A stretch of DNA of 64,000 bases from Ichthyophis bannanicus (taxonomy: Eukaryota; Chordata; Amphibia; Gymnophiona; Ichthyophiidae): contig CM066034.1 in the NCBI GenBank assembly GCA_033557465.1, positions 411,968,159-412,032,158 on the forward strand. Direction: 5' to 3'. The notes under the pieces are model-generated. The model saw only the letters and a list, made by a program, of their open reading frames with translations. It did no database searches and was not told where the DNA came from. Both the position numbers and the translations under genes were made by a program. Of this stretch, positions 62,646 to 64,000 are shown piece after piece; position 1 is the first letter of the stretch; the number at the start of each line of letters is the position of its first letter.

Positions 62646-63693
62646 GGAACCAGGCTGCTGGCATTAACCTTGAAAAAGGATAGAGCAGCTTTTAAATTCG
62701 ATAATAGGGGAGAGCCTACAGTCGCCCAAGAGCACATGGTTCAGAACAATGTATCCTTGAAGGATACTACCAAAAAAATGAAGTTAGGGCATATCAGCAG
62801 AGAGGTTCCAGTTAAGACAAAAGTAGAACAAATGTCCTTCAGTTCAGAGCAGAAAGAGGTTAAAGATTCTAAATTACCCCTGCCTACCGATTGCCAGATT
62901 AATATGAATAAAATACATTCTATAAAATGTTTGTATGCAAATGCTAGAAGTCTAAAAAAATAAGATGGGAGAGTTAGAATGTATATCACTAAATGAGAGG
63001 CTAGATATGATTGGTACCTCAGAGACATGGTGGAAGGAGGACAACCAGTGGGACACTGTCATACCTGGGTGCAAACTATATCGTAACGATAGAGCTGAAC
63101 AAATTGGTGGAGGGATTGCGCTCTAAGTTAGAGAGAGCATTGAGTCACAAAGGATTAAGGTTTTGCAGGAAACGAAATTTGCTGTAGAATCTCTATGGAT
63201 TGAAATTCCATGTATAAAGGAGAAGGCGATGACAGTGGCGGTGTACTACCGACCGCCTGGCCAGAATGAACAAATGGATGATGAAATGCTCAAAGAAAAC
63301 AGGAAAGCTAACAAACGTTACAGCACAATAATAATAATGGGTGATTTTAATTACCCCAATATTGACTGGGTCAGTGTCAAGGCAGGACATGATAGGGAGA
63401 TAAAGTTTCTAGATGAAATAAATGACTTCTTCTTGGAGCAGCTAGTTTATGAACTGATCAGAGGTGAAGCCATTTTGGACCTAGTCCTTAGTGGAACACC
63501 AGATCTGGTGCAAGAGATAAGAGTTTTGGGACCACTTGGCAATAGCATGATCACATTTGATTTAATTAATGGAGGAGGGATGGTAAGGAAATCCACAGTA
63601 CTACCTTTTAACTTTTGAAAGGGAGACTATGATAAAATGAGGATAATAATTATGAAAAAACTAAAAGGAGCAGTTACAAAGTTTAAAGACATA
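62646..63693 (+). pseudogene. CR1 ORF2 endonuclease, truncated by H6
   Basis: It begins with residual ORF1-ORF2 spacer coding (KKDRAAFKFDNRGEPTV), then KCLYANARSLKK, a shift in an A-run near 62958, SETWWKED, YRNDRAEQIGGG, a stop near 63123, AVYYRPPGQNEQM, IIMGDFNYPNIDWVSV, EAILDLVLSGTP and LGPLGNS. Compared with 43340-43365, nine bases are deleted just after GNS, removing the SDH motif that carries the catalytic His. RT is outside the window, beyond H6. Confidence 0.88.
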
Positions 63694-64000
63694 GGGTATG
63701 TTTACTAAATTGCCTTAATGTTACCGGTGTTAGCTGCAGCGATAATGTGAAGGTTACCATATAAGGAGTGGGCGTTCCAGTCTTAAGGTAGCAATCTCGG
63801 GTTATCACGCTGTAAAGTGTGCCATGTCCATTATCGTGCGTTAACCTTAACTTCACGTGCTGACCTGCAATCACAGTATTAGAGGTGTAGCACACTGGTT
63901 ACTGCAATGCCTGCAAAGGCAGAGGTCATGGGTTTTATTCCACAGTGGCCTTATGTAATAAGGCTGCTTGAGGCATCACCCTTTACTTTAAATCAGTGCT
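63694..64000 (-). mobile_element. H6: H-family element entering from the left end, incomplete
   Basis: Starts GGGTATGTTTACTAAAT after ATA in CR1 ORF2 and runs off the window. It has the CCATATAAGGAGTGGGCGTT phrase shared with H3 (28625-28650), GCGTTAACC-type DNA and a tRNA-like module, so the low-coordinate side is the right end in H1/H2 orientation. Confidence 0.85.
63880..63945 (+). other. tRNA-like module at H6 end
   Basis: GGTGTAGCACACTGGTTACTG followed by ATGGGTTTTATTCC. It occupies the same place as the first plus-strand module in H3. Confidence 0.6.

Overview
The window looks like vertebrate intergenic DNA built almost entirely from nested transposable elements. I recognise no host protein-coding gene, rRNA gene or CRISPR array. 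The mix of L2 and CR1 LINEs, a Gmr1-like Ty3/gypsy element whose Gag carries a SCAN-like capsid domain, hAT and PIF/Harbinger-like DNA elements, and tRNA-headed SINEs with L2-type tails points to a large tetrapod genome. A caecilian amphibian is my best guess, but that is inference from the repeat repertoire and not proof.

The most striking content is a family of elements named H1-H7 here. They share the terminal inverted repeat GGGGTATGTTTACTAAAC and are flanked by A/T-rich 3-bp target duplications (TTA, TAA, TAA, TTT). Five are complete: H1 4332-10672 (6.3 kb), H2 12215-15441 (3.2 kb), H3 28572-33231 (4.7 kb), H4 34522-34603 (82 bp) and H5 43450-46999 (3.6 kb). H7 is a 23-bp stub near 38111 and H6 runs off the right edge from 63694. 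The large ones share an internal layout: a left module, one or two cores holding tRNA-like cassettes and a hAT MITE, and a right module with tRNA-like sequence and GCGTTA-rich DNA. No transposase was found. H3 and H5 also hold long arrays of a near-palindromic unit around AAGGTGCCTT.

Layout. 1-2160: decayed 5' half of an L2-like LINE (minus) with about 120-bp tandem monomers upstream. 2455-3590: LINE 3' end (plus). 4332-15441: H1, a spacer, and H2. 15600-16100: LINE fragment. 17347-27290: an L2 element (minus) whose ORF is cut by a 6.5-kb Gmr1-like element (20332-26864) with near-identical 1.6-kb LTRs and a GGGC target duplication. 27645-34740: L2 (plus) containing CR1, which contains H3, plus a SINE and H4. 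34930-41060: CR1 fragments and a broken L2/Rex1-like LINE. 41071-48049: a CR1 (minus) split by H5. 48050-48430: retroviral env transmembrane fragment. 48500-52060: a LINE (plus) split by a solo LTR and a foldback element. 52060-58440: mostly unassigned sequence, a hAT MITE in a tandem duplication, and LINE tails. 58748-61467: a 2.7-kb hAT element with an internal palindrome, minisatellites and a transposase N-terminal remnant. 61840-63693: CR1 with ORF1 esterase and ORF2 endonuclease, cut by H6.

The nesting gives an order of events and several within-window empty sites. The CR1 at 63406 shows the H5 target before insertion, and H2 shows the H1 target of a hAT MITE before insertion. SINE and L2 3' tails share a hairpin, which fits SINEs borrowing L2 machinery. 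Nearly every reading frame is broken. The youngest-looking pieces are the Gmr1-like element and the L2 it interrupts, which has one nonsense codon close to its C terminus.
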